A stretch of 64,000 nucleotides of DNA, from NCBI RefSeq assembly GCF_003148625.1, contig NZ_QGGO01000007.1, forward strand, positions 172,909-236,908, read 5' to 3'. This stretch comes from Arcicella aurantiaca. Lineage in GTDB: Bacteria; Bacteroidota; Bacteroidia; Cytophagales; Spirosomataceae. Below are positions 32,394 through 40,306 of this stretch, piece after piece; within the stretch, counting starts at the first letter, position 1; the number at the start of each line of letters is the position of its first letter. Made by a program: the position numbers and the translations under genes. The notes beneath the pieces are model-generated. The model did not search any database and was not told the DNA's origin. It saw nothing but the letters and a program-made list of their open reading frames with translations.

Positions 32394-34355
32394 TTAATTC
32401 AACACCAACTTCACATCTTCTGTTTTTTGCTGAATTTTCTTTGTTCCTAAAATCGCTCTAACAGCTTCTGCAATTCCTTCTGGGTCGAAACCACATTCAC
32501 GATGAAGTTCAATTTGTTCGCCATGTTCAACAATTCTATCAGGAATGCCCAAACGTTTTATTTGTGCCGAATAATTATGGTCTAACATAAATTCTGCAAC
32601 TGCCGAACCAAATCCGCCTTGAATACAACCATCTTCAACGGTAATTACTTTATCATAATTTTGGAAGATTTCATGTAACATCACTTCGTCCAAAGGCTTC
32701 ACAAAACGCATATCATAATGAGCTGGATTGATGCCTTCTTTTTCGAGGATTTTACAAGTTTCAACGGCATAATTTCCAATGTGTCCGAGTGTTAAAATAG
32801 CTACATTTTCACCGTCTTTTATCTTTCTACCTTTTCCAATTTCCATTTTCTCAAATGGAGTTCTCCACTCAGGCATAACGCCTTCTCCACGTGGGTATCT
32901 GATAGAAATACACTGTTTTAAATCTTTAAAATCATCTTGCGAAACTGTAAACATAATATCACGCAACTCCTTTTCATTCATCGGAGAAAATACAATCATA
33001 TTCGGAATACAACGCATATACGCAAGGTCATAAGCCCCATGATGCGTTGGTCCATCCGCACCTGCAAAACCCGCACGGTCGAGACAGAAAATTACGGGTA
33101 ATTCTTGAATCGCTACGTCGTGTACTACTTGGTCGTAAGCACGTTGCATAAAAGAAGAATAAATATTACAGAAAACTGTCAAGCCTTGCGTTGCCATTCC
33201 TGCCGAAAAAGTCACGGCGTGTTGTTCAGCAATACCTACGTCAAAAGCACGGTCAGGCATGGTTTTCATCATGATATTCAAGGAACTTCCCGAAGGCATA
33301 GCAGGAGTAACACCCATAATTTTGGAGTTTTTTTCTGCTAATTCTACAATAGTATTTCCAAAAACATCTTGGTACTTTGGAGGCTGTGGAGTGGTGAAAA
33401 CCTTTTTCTTGATTTCCCCTGTGATTTTGTCAAATTTTCCGGGAGCGTGCCAAAGTGTTTGGTCTTTTTCGGCAAGTGCGTAACCTTTCCCTTTGGTGGT
33501 AATACAATGAAGAATTTTTGGACCGGGAATGTCTTTCAAATCATTCAAAACCGTTACCATATATTCTACGTCATGCCCGTCGATAGGACCAAAATAACGA
33601 AGATTTAATGACTCAAATAAGTTACTTTGATTTAATAAAGTTGCTTTCAGTCCATTTTCAATTTTGGAAACAATATCTTGGGCTGATTTTCCGAATTTAG
33701 ACATCTTCCCCAACAAATTCCAAACTTCGTCTTTCACACGATTGTACGTATGAGAAGTGGTAATATCGGTCAAATATTCTTTTAAAGCCCCTACATTAGG
33801 GTCAATTGCCATGCAGTTATCATTCAAGATAATAATCATGTTGTTGGGAATATCTCCCGCATGATTCATGGCTTCAAATGCCATACCTGCTGTCATTGAA
33901 CCATCGCCAATTACGGCAACGTGTTGACGATTTTTTTCACCTTTATATTGAGATGCTACTGACATACCCAAAGCTGCCGAAATCGAAGTCGATGAGTGTC
34001 CAACGCCAAAAGCATCGTATTTACTTTCTTTGCGTTTTGGGAAACCCGAAATACCTCCGTAAAGACGATTTGTATGGAATACATCACGTCGTCCTGTTAA
34101 TATTTTATGTCCATAAGCCTGATGTCCAACGTCCCAAACCAAATTATCGGTAGGCGTATTGAAAACATAATGTAGAGCCACTGATAACTCAACCACACCC
34201 AAAGAAGCCCCAAAATGTCCTCCAAAAACAGAAACATCATCAATAATATATTGACGAAGTTCATCACAAATTTGGATTAATTCCGAGCGGTCTCTGTTTC
34301 TTAAATCCTCAGGGGAGTTAATTTGAGCCAATATTTTGCCAGGAGTGATTTTCAT
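32394..34355 (-). CDS. dxs: 1-deoxy-D-xylulose-5-phosphate synthase
   Basis: 653-residue thiamine-diphosphate enzyme that joins pyruvate and glyceraldehyde 3-phosphate in the first step of the MEP isoprenoid pathway. Motifs in order: HFGASLGVVELSVALHYVF near 45-63, WDVGHQAYGHKILTGR, the ThDP signature GDGSMTAGMAFEAMN (about 149-163) with NDN downstream, GPIDGHD, the transketolase-like middle DVGIAEQHAVTFSAGMA, and the C-terminal VTVEDGCIQGGFG. The ATG at 34355 is preferred to a TTG three codons upstream. Its promoter must lie in the gap that also holds a 171-bp palindromic element. Confident housekeeping assignment. Confidence 0.97.
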   Translation of the reverse strand: MKITPGKILAQINSPEDLRNRDRSELIQICDELRQYIIDDVSVFGGHFGASLGVVELSVALHYVFNTPTDNLVWDVGHQAYGHKILTGRRDVFHTNRLYGGISGFPKRKESKYDAFGVGHSSTSISAALGMSVASQYKGEKNRQHVAVIGDGSMTAGMAFEAMNHAGDIPNNMIIILNDNCMAIDPNVGALKEYLTDITTSHTYNRVKDEVWNLLGKMSKFGKSAQDIVSKIENGLKATLLNQSNLFESLNLRYFGPIDGHDVEYMVTVLNDLKDIPGPKILHCITTKGKGYALAEKDQTLWHAPGKFDKITGEIKKKVFTTPQPPKYQDVFGNTIVELAEKNSKIMGVTPAMPSGSSLNIMMKTMPDRAFDVGIAEQHAVTFSAGMATQGLTVFCNIYSSFMQRAYDQVVHDVAIQELPVIFCLDRAGFAGADGPTHHGAYDLAYMRCIPNMIVFSPMNEKELRDIMFTVSQDDFKDLKQCISIRYPRGEGVMPEWRTPFEKMEIGKGRKIKDGENVAILTLGHIGNYAVETCKILEKEGINPAHYDMRFVKPLDEVMLHEIFQNYDKVITVEDGCIQGGFGSAVAEFMLDHNYSAQIKRLGIPDRIVEHGEQIELHRECGFDPEGIAEAVRAILGTKKIQQKTEDVKLVLN

Positions 34356-34415
34356 GAGTTTCAATTGTCGAAAAGTGTAAAGATATAACTACAAAGTTTT
34401 CAAAATGTTTGTAAT

Positions 34416-34586
34416 GAACCTGTTTAAACTTTCTGTTTTGAGAAGAAATTTGAATCATTTTGAACCTGTTATTTCAATATTTGAAGCCCCAGTGGAACTG
34501 CATAGCAGAGCTACGTTGAGAAAATATTGGATTAGCAGATTAAAAATGAACAGGTTTATACCGAAACAGAAAGTTTAAACAGGTTC
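34416..34586. repeat. 171-bp MITE-like element with 23-bp terminal inverted repeats
   Basis: GAACCTGTTTAAACTTTCTG (from 34416) and its exact complement ending at 34586 form 23-bp perfect terminal repeats. Internal shorter inverted repeats include GAACCTGTT/GAACAGGTT. The centre contains GCATAGCAGAGCTACG, also found in the unrelated-ended element at 53397. It lies just upstream of dxs and carries no gene. Confidence 0.85.
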
Positions 34587-34651
34587 AATAAATATCTATC
34601 GGTAAAGATGCTAAGAATCTTTCGACAAATTTACATAAATTTTTTGAGGTT

Positions 34652-34704
34652 CTTACAAAGCAAAACGGTCAAGCGTTTTGAGCTTAACCGTTTTGCTTTT
34701 GTAA
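34652..34704. terminator. Terminator downstream of the first rhomboid gene
   Basis: ACAAAGCAAAACGGT and ACCGTTTTGCTTTTGT form a 12-bp core stem around a 17-base loop that itself holds CAAGCG/CTTAA. Placed upstream of dxs and beyond the rhomboid stop codon at 34720, it is oriented to end the rhomboid transcript. Confidence 0.7.
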
Positions 34705-34719
34705 GTATCAATTTTACCG

Positions 34720-35631
34720 TTATTTCTGTGACGCTTTAAATAATTTCTGTTTTTCTTCTTTGGTTAAACTTTCGTAACCTGAGCGAGATATTTTATCTAA
34801 AATCTCATCTACTTCATCATCGTCTGGATAGCCTCCACCAACGCCCGCAGGAGAACTACTATAAGTTGATTCTTTCTGACGATAAGCAACTTTGATGGTT
34901 GGTTTTTCGGTACGTTTAAAAATATTTTGGAAGAAATCAAAAATGGCATCAAGTGGTGTTCCCCAGTCTCTACCTGCTTGCAATTGTTTTACGTATAAAT
35001 ATCCTAAAAAAGCACCGCCTAAGTGAACAATTCCTCCGCCTGCATTTGTACCAATAGCTCCTGCCAATGAAATCAAGAAGAAGAAAAAGGCGATGTATTT
35101 AATCCGAACTGGTCCAATCAAAAACAAAAAGAAAGTGTAATCAGGCATTAAGGTAGCGGCTGCAAAAACAATAGCCATGACACTTCCAGATGCACCAATA
35201 ATAGTTGTATTGATTGCTCCTTGATAATACGGAATGAAATTAAAAGAAAGTAATGCTAAAATTCCACCAAATAACGCACCAAGAATGTATAAATTTATTA
35301 ATCTACGACTACCTAAAAACTCTTGAATAATTGCCCCAAACCAATATAACATTAACATATTGGGCAGAAGGTGAGCAATTGGATTTACCGAATGAAAGAA
35401 TGCGTAAGTAAGTATTGTCCAAGGGCGAAAAAGAAACGTTCCCATCGCTGGTGTGAGGCTGAAATATGAAAGTGCATTTTCAAAAACATCGGGTTTTTTG
35501 AAAAACACCGTTAATGTTATCAAACACAATAACATGACCACATACACCGCCACATTCAGCCAAATTAACTGAATTAAACCGTTGTTACGCTTGGCGAAAG
35601 CGTCTTTGAAGTCATCTAAAATCCCACTCAT
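34720..35631 (-). CDS. Rhomboid-family intramembrane serine protease with acidic C-tail
   Basis: 303-residue rhomboid with about six membrane helices. The catalytic Ser is in GASGSVMAIVFAAATL (about residue 155) and the catalytic His in GGIVHLGGAFLGYLYVKQ (about 215). The family HxxxNxxMLxxxG region reads SVNPIAHLLPNMLMLYWFG. A cytoplasmic tail of about 80 residues ends in DEVDEILDKISRSGYESLTKEEKQKL, a short motif seen in many Bacteroidota rhomboids and related membrane proteins. It cleaves membrane-spanning substrates, which are unknown here. A second rhomboid gene lies 125 bases upstream on the same strand; the two may be co-transcribed but differ considerably in sequence. Confidence 0.92.
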   Translation of the reverse strand: MSGILDDFKDAFAKRNNGLIQLIWLNVAVYVVMLLCLITLTVFFKKPDVFENALSYFSLTPAMGTFLFRPWTILTYAFFHSVNPIAHLLPNMLMLYWFGAIIQEFLGSRRLINLYILGALFGGILALLSFNFIPYYQGAINTTIIGASGSVMAIVFAAATLMPDYTFFLFLIGPVRIKYIAFFFFLISLAGAIGTNAGGGIVHLGGAFLGYLYVKQLQAGRDWGTPLDAIFDFFQNIFKRTEKPTIKVAYRQKESTYSSSPAGVGGGYPDDDEVDEILDKISRSGYESLTKEEKQKLFKASQK

Positions 35632-35756
35632 ATTTTTAGTTGTGATTTGTGAATTACGATTGGTGATTTTTAAACCAATTTATAAATATAAATTATCATC
35701 AGTTATTCTGATAACGTTTTGATTAATAAAAAGTTACCATATTTGTAAATATAATT

Positions 35757-36548
35757 TTAATAAAAATTATTCCTTTGATTTCCCCAGAATTTTATTAAAA
35801 TGAAAGCAAAAATCATGCCTCCAATATGGGCAAAATGTGCTACATTATCACCGGGCATTTTGTGTATGCCCGCATAAATTTCATAAAGTGCATAGAAAGT
35901 TACAAAATATTTGGCTTTAATCGGAACAGGTATTGGGAAAAGCATTAATTCTGTGTTTGGAAATAAAATAGCAAAGCCTGCCATGACGCCAAAAACAGCT
36001 CCTGATGCACCAATCATCGGTGTATTTAAAACACTTTTCAAACTTTCTTCAATCACAAATACTGATTCTTTCAATGAAACGTTGCCTGTATTTTCTAATA
36101 AACCATACACATTTGATGGAATTCCTTCAGAATAAAACTTTTGAATAAGGCTTTCAAATTGCTTAAAATCTGGATTTTGAATGTATGCTTCTGACGCCGC
36201 CTGCAAAGCACTGATGTCGTAATATTTTAACCCCATATACAACAAGCCAGCTCCAATACCCGTACCAAGATAAAAAGCTAAAAAGCGTTTTTCTCCCCAA
36301 AACATTTCTAAAATTGGTCCTAAGAAAAACAGACCTAACATATTTCCAAAAATATGCCCAATCCCTGAATGCACAAACATATACGTTACTAACTGAATGG
36401 GATTGAATTGTTCCGAAGAAAAATAGTGCAAACCAAACAGCGAGACAATCATTCTATCATATTGTGGATTAATAGATTGAACGATGAATACAATAACGTT
36501 TATAGCAATTATTGCCCGAATAATGGGCGTGATACTGGGTGTTCTCAT
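35757..36548 (-). CDS. Rhomboid-family intramembrane serine protease with lumenal insert
   Basis: 263-residue rhomboid. MFVHSGIGHIFGNMLGLFFLG (about 57-77) is the conserved HxxxN region, catalytic Ser lies in GASGAVFGVMAGFAILF (about 186) and catalytic His in HFAHIGGMIFAFIL (about 240). Between the third and fourth membrane helices there is an insertion of roughly 65 residues (about 115-178, rich in Glu, Ser and Asn) that most rhomboids lack and that could restrict or select substrates. It is a tandem neighbour of the rhomboid at 34720. Both catalytic residues are present, so it should be active. Confidence 0.92.
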   Translation of the reverse strand: MRTPSITPIIRAIIAINVIVFIVQSINPQYDRMIVSLFGLHYFSSEQFNPIQLVTYMFVHSGIGHIFGNMLGLFFLGPILEMFWGEKRFLAFYLGTGIGAGLLYMGLKYYDISALQAASEAYIQNPDFKQFESLIQKFYSEGIPSNVYGLLENTGNVSLKESVFVIEESLKSVLNTPMIGASGAVFGVMAGFAILFPNTELMLFPIPVPIKAKYFVTFYALYEIYAGIHKMPGDNVAHFAHIGGMIFAFILIKFWGNQRNNFY

Positions 36549-36553
36549 TTTTT

Positions 36554-36627
36554 AGGGGTTGGGGGTTGGGGTTTAGGATTTAGGGAGGTACATTGTAACT
36601 AACCCCTAAAACCCAAAACCTAACACC
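36554..36627. repeat. Inverted repeat of TTAGGGGTTGGGG type
   Basis: Left arm AGGGGTTGGGGGTTGGGG plus TTTAGGATTTAGGG (36554-36585), right arm AACCCCTAAAACCC and AAAACCTAACACC (36600-36627). It is imperfectly complementary and G-rich on one strand, and related to 29095-29165. It lies between cysS and the rhomboid gene. Confidence 0.65.
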
Positions 36628-36633
36628 TTTTAT

Positions 36634-38124
36634 CTATTCTTCATAAGCCCAATCAATACGGGTTTTCATGTCTTTGATTACTAAACCATTGGCTTTGAAA
36701 TATCCTCTGATTTCATCGACTTTATCGTATTGCTTAGCTTCTTTATATTCTTTGTATAATGATAACATTCCTTTGGCAAAAGCCTCAACGGAAGTGCTTT
36801 GCTCTTCAACGATTCCTAAAACGCCTTCGATAATTAAGACAAATTTCTCTTTTAAAAGGTTGAAAGTAGCTTCACCAATTTGAGCTGTTTGTACTTGCCC
36901 CATATACAATTGATTGATTTTTTTCACGAGATTGAACAAACCTGCAATGGTTACTGCGGTGTTCATATCATCGTTTAAGCCATCATAACATCCTTGAATA
37001 CCTTTCTCAATTTCGGCAACTTGTTTCTCATCAATAACGATAGAATCATCAGCAACGTATTCCAAATTTTTAATAATTCTCAATCCGTTGATTAAACGTT
37101 TGTAGCCTTTTTGAGCTGCTTTCAAGGCATCATTTGAGAAATCAAGCGTACTTCTGTATTGCGACTGCAACATGAAGAAACGAACTGTCATTGGGCTATA
37201 TGGTTGCTCTAATAGCGGATGAGAACCAGCAAAAAGCTCGGCAGGTAAGAACGAATTACCTAAGGATTTTGACATTTTTTGTCCGTTCACTGTAAGCATA
37301 TTTGAGTGCATCCAATAACGTACAGGTTCACGGTCGTTTGCTCCTTTTGCTTGGGCAATTTCACATTCATGGTGAGGGAATTTTAAGTCCATCCCTCCTC
37401 CGTGAATATCAAAGCTATCTCCTAAGTATTTGGTACTCATGCAAGTACATTCTAAATGCCAGCCTGGGAAACCTTCGCCCCAAGGAGAATTCCAACGCAT
37501 GATGTGTTCGGGAGCGGCTTTTTTCCAAAGAGCAAAATCAAGTGGACTGCGTTTTTCGCCAACACCGTCTAAATCACGAGTTTCGGTTAATAAATCGTCC
37601 AAAATTCTACCCGAAAGTTTACCATATTCACCGCCTTGTTCGTTGTATTTGGCAATGTCAAAATAAACAGAACCGTTTGATTCATAAGCTAAACCTTTAT
37701 TGATAAGGGTTTGAGTCGTTTCGATTTGCTCAACGATGTGTCCCGTTGCAGAAGGTTCAATGCTTGGAGGCAAGAAATTAAATTGCTCTAAAACTTTATG
37801 AAAATCGTTGGTATAACGTTGTACAATTTCCATTGGTTCGAGTTGCTCTAACTTCGCCATTTTCCCGATTTTGTCTTCGCCTTCATCGCCATCACCCACC
37901 AAGTGACCCACGTCGGTAATATTTCGTACATAACGCACTTTATAGCCGAGGTGCATCAAATAACGATACAACACATCGAAAGTCATGAAAGTACGGACGT
38001 TTCCTAAATGAACATAATTATAAACAGTTGGCCCACAAACGTAAATACCCACGTGAGGGGCGTTTAGAGGGGTAAACAATTCTTTTTCTCGGCTGAGGGT
38101 ATTGTATATTTTTAAAGGTTGCAT
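36634..38124 (-). CDS. cysS: Cysteinyl-tRNA synthetase
   Basis: 496-residue class I aminoacyl-tRNA synthetase. CGPTVYNYVHLGNVRTFM (residues 30-47) holds the zinc Cys and the HIGH-type motif. WHLECTCMS near 225-233 provides further zinc ligands, GGGMDLKFPHHECEIAQ follows, and KMSKSLGN near 283-290 is the KMSKS loop. The C-terminal DALR-type helical domain completes the usual length. The start ATG directly follows the stop codon of a small, disrupted reading frame (38125-38420), which may once have been translationally coupled. Essential housekeeping gene. Confidence 0.97.
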   Translation of the reverse strand: MQPLKIYNTLSREKELFTPLNAPHVGIYVCGPTVYNYVHLGNVRTFMTFDVLYRYLMHLGYKVRYVRNITDVGHLVGDGDEGEDKIGKMAKLEQLEPMEIVQRYTNDFHKVLEQFNFLPPSIEPSATGHIVEQIETTQTLINKGLAYESNGSVYFDIAKYNEQGGEYGKLSGRILDDLLTETRDLDGVGEKRSPLDFALWKKAAPEHIMRWNSPWGEGFPGWHLECTCMSTKYLGDSFDIHGGGMDLKFPHHECEIAQAKGANDREPVRYWMHSNMLTVNGQKMSKSLGNSFLPAELFAGSHPLLEQPYSPMTVRFFMLQSQYRSTLDFSNDALKAAQKGYKRLINGLRIIKNLEYVADDSIVIDEKQVAEIEKGIQGCYDGLNDDMNTAVTIAGLFNLVKKINQLYMGQVQTAQIGEATFNLLKEKFVLIIEGVLGIVEEQSTSVEAFAKGMLSLYKEYKEAKQYDKVDEIRGYFKANGLVIKDMKTRIDWAYEE

Positions 38125-38420
38125 TTATTCGTTTATTTGATATTTTTCTTTTATATAATTGATAAATTCTTCTACCATTAGTAAGGCTTTTATGTTTGAC
38201 TGCTGTCATTGCGAGGCACGAAGCAATCCGTATGATTGATGAAATGGTATTGGAAAATCTTATCTCGTGAGTGGGCAGATTGCTTCGTGCCTCGCAATGA
38301 CAGTAATCATAACATTTTAAGACATTCATCAAAGGTATCTAATGCTAAGTTTAAAGTATCTTTAATATTCTCATTCATGGTTTCCGTAAAATCTTTAATG
38401 ACAAGTGCTTTATCAACCAT
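38125..38420 (-). pseudogene. Small gene split by a palindromic repeat, upstream of cysS
   Basis: On the minus strand an ATG at 38420 opens a plausible 37-residue start (MVDKALVIKDFTETMNENIK ... DECLKML) that stops exactly at the edge of the repeat at 38203-38303. Beyond the repeat, a frame reads SNIKALLMVEEFINYIKEKY and ends with a TAA that touches the ATG of cysS. The two parts differ in frame by the amount (2 modulo 3) that removal of a 101- or 107-base insert restores. If 107 bases (including TGATTA) are removed, one open frame of about 60 codons results. This suggests a small acidic protein, once read just before cysS and now broken. Function unknown; the reconstruction is inference. Confidence 0.5.
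38203..38303. repeat. 101-bp palindromic repeat with 26-bp ends
   Basis: CTGTCATTGCGAGGCACGAA (from 38203) through GCAATC is exactly complementary to the segment ending at 38303. The GTCATTGCGAGGCACGAAGC sequence type is scattered in many bacterial genomes. The 49-base middle is unique. It interrupts a small frame upstream of cysS. Confidence 0.9.
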
Positions 38421-38605
38421 CGTGATAAGATTTGGTTTCTTCTACAAAACTAATAAAAGTATAACGGAATGAGATATTTTTCGTTCCAAAATACGTGTTT
38501 ATGAAAAAAGGCTTAACGACAACCACATTAATTGTACTTAGTTACTTTTTCCTCAATTCTCTCAAAATCCCCTATCTTTACTAAAAAATTAAACAAGAAA
38601 CCACA

Positions 38606-39781
38606 ATGACCATTTTAGAAGTCGCTGACGATAAAAAATTACAACAAGAATTCCTTTTATTACCCGTAAAACTGTACGAACAAGACACTAATTGGATTCG
38701 TCCGCTTGACCAAGATGTTGAGAATACGTTTAATCCGAATAAGAATAAATACTTCAAACATGGTGAAGCTATCCGTTGGATTTTACAAAACGAATCTGGC
38801 GAAACTATCGGTCGTGTAGCGGCTTTTATCAATCATGAAACTGCCACAAAAGAGGAACAACCAACAGGCGGAATGGGCTTTTTTGAATGTATTGAAGATG
38901 AAAAAGCCGCTTTTTTATTATTTGATACTTGTAAAAATTGGTTGACATCTAAAGGCATGGAAGCAATGGATGGGCCAATTAACTTTGGCGAACGTGATGC
39001 TTTTTGGGGCTTAATGACCAAAGGTTGGCAATACGAGCCAACTTATAAAATGGCTTGGACGAAACAATATTACATTCCATTTTTCGAGAATTATGGTTTC
39101 AAAGATTATTTCCAACAATACGTTTATGTTTCGCCAATCAGAGCGGCAACCGTAGCAGACACCGTTGAAGAAAAGGCAAAAAAGGTTTATGCCAATCCAG
39201 ATTATGATTTCAGACATATTGAAAAGCGTAAGTTAGAAAAATACGGAGAAGATTTCAGAACGGTTTTTAATGAAGGTTGGGCGAAATTTCCGGGGGTAAA
39301 AGCCATGAGTTCGGAGCAGGCACAAAGTTTAGTAAAAACCATGAAGCCAATCATTGACGAACAACTCACATGGTTTGCCTACGCAGGCGAGCGTCCGATT
39401 GCTTTCTTTATTGTTATTCCAGACATCAACCAAATTGTAAAACATCTTGATGGAAAATTTGGACTTTGGCAAAAACTAAAATTTTGGCTTTTGTTACAAC
39501 GTGGCGTAGTTACTCGTACTTGCGGAATGATTTTCGGGGTTGTGCCAGATTTTCAAGGAAAAGGGATTGAATCTGCCATTGCTTTGCGTTTCCGTCAGGC
39601 TGGACGAGACAATCCACATTATCAATACGAAACAATTGACATGAATTGGGTGGGCGATTTTAACCCCAAAATGAACCGTTTTGTGTCGCAATTAGGAACA
39701 ACACGTGACAAAGAATATATCACTTACCGTTTCCTTTTTGATAGAACCAAAGAATTTAAACGTTGTCCAAGAGTGGGATAG
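38606..39781 (+). CDS. GNAT-like N-acetyltransferase family protein
   Basis: 391-residue cytoplasmic protein resembling the YghO-type family that carries a divergent GNAT fold. Recognisable parts are LPVKLYEQDTNWIRPLDQD near 19-37, the acetyl-CoA-type strand IGRVAAFINHE near 69-79, GFFECIEDEKAAFLLFDT, the GPINFGERDAFWGLM stretch, and a second acetyltransferase-like region GVVPDFQGKGIESAIALRF near 312-330, which fits the CoA-binding QxxGxG/A loop. The substrate is unknown. It is monocistronic, with a TAtcTTTA-type element shortly upstream. It ends 59 bases before the DUF4296 gene. Confidence 0.75.
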   Translation: MTILEVADDKKLQQEFLLLPVKLYEQDTNWIRPLDQDVENTFNPNKNKYFKHGEAIRWILQNESGETIGRVAAFINHETATKEEQPTGGMGFFECIEDEKAAFLLFDTCKNWLTSKGMEAMDGPINFGERDAFWGLMTKGWQYEPTYKMAWTKQYYIPFFENYGFKDYFQQYVYVSPIRAATVADTVEEKAKKVYANPDYDFRHIEKRKLEKYGEDFRTVFNEGWAKFPGVKAMSSEQAQSLVKTMKPIIDEQLTWFAYAGERPIAFFIVIPDINQIVKHLDGKFGLWQKLKFWLLLQRGVVTRTCGMIFGVVPDFQGKGIESAIALRFRQAGRDNPHYQYETIDMNWVGDFNPKMNRFVSQLGTTRDKEYITYRFLFDRTKEFKRCPRVG

Positions 39782-39828
39782 TATTTCTTAAAAATCCTTA
39801 ATAATATAAAATCTACCCAAATTCGCCG

Positions 39829-39836
39829 TAAATTTG
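39829..39836 (+). promoter_or_regulatory. -7 element placed for a leaderless transcript
   Basis: TAAATTTG ends 5 bases before the ATG at 39841. In Bacteroidota transcription starts about 5 bases after this element, so the mRNA would begin at or next to the start codon. No clear -33 element. Confidence 0.35.
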
Positions 39837-39840
39837 AATT

Positions 39841-40251
39841 ATGAGATTTAGAATACTTTTACTTTTATTAGGGCTAACCGCTTGTGAATCTGACGATAAA
39901 CCCAATGATTTAATAGCAGAAGATAAAATGGCAGTCATTTTATCGGATATTCACGTACTGGAGTCGCAGGTGAATGATATGCACATTAGCAATACTGATT
40001 CAGCCCTTTTTATTTATCAAAAATTAAAAGTGAAAGCGTTGAAAAAATACAATATTGATACGGCAAATTTTAATATGAGTTTGAGGTATTATATTACCAA
40101 TCCAGCATCGTTGAAGAATGTGTATGTTGATGTAAAAAGACTTTTAGAAGAAAAAAAGAAGAAAATACCAACAATTAAAGCAAAGCAGTATAGTAAAAAA
40201 CAGCCTGTTGATAGTATAAAAAGGATTTCTGCAAGATATAAATTGCCGTAA
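39841..40251 (+). CDS. DUF4296-family lipoprotein
   Basis: 136-residue lipoprotein with lipobox Cys15 (LGLTACESD) and the DUF4296 pattern: LIAEDKMAVILSDIHVLES near 24-42 and KYNIDTANFNMSLRYYITNP near 73-92, then a lysine-rich tail. The family is restricted mainly to Bacteroidota and its role is unknown; helical structure is expected. The predicted promoter touches the start codon. The TAA stop lies inside the left arm of a perfect 25-bp palindrome, whose other arm supplies the stop of the convergent oxidoreductase gene. Confidence 0.82.
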   Translation: MRFRILLLLLGLTACESDDKPNDLIAEDKMAVILSDIHVLESQVNDMHISNTDSALFIYQKLKVKALKKYNIDTANFNMSLRYYITNPASLKNVYVDVKRLLEEKKKKIPTIKAKQYSKKQPVDSIKRISARYKLP

Positions 40252-40306
40252 CACAGACTTTAGTCTGTATGTTAATCATCGACATACAGACTAAAGTCTG
40301 TGTTAC
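40248..40306. repeat. Perfect 25-bp inverted repeat holding two stop codons
   Basis: GTAACACAGACTTTAGTCTG (from 40248, continuing to 40272) is exactly complementary to 40282-40306, with a 9-base spacer. Each arm is also a smaller hairpin (CAGACTTTAGTCTG). The TAA in the left GTAAC ends the DUF4296 gene; the TAA in the right arm, on the minus strand, ends the oxidoreductase gene. It resembles a REPIN and probably ends both transcripts. Confidence 0.9.

Noticed and set aside
38018..38332. A 104-codon minus-strand frame across the start of cysS
   Set aside because: It reads through the palindromic repeat and overlaps the cysS start in another frame; the peptide contains the translated repeat and no domain.
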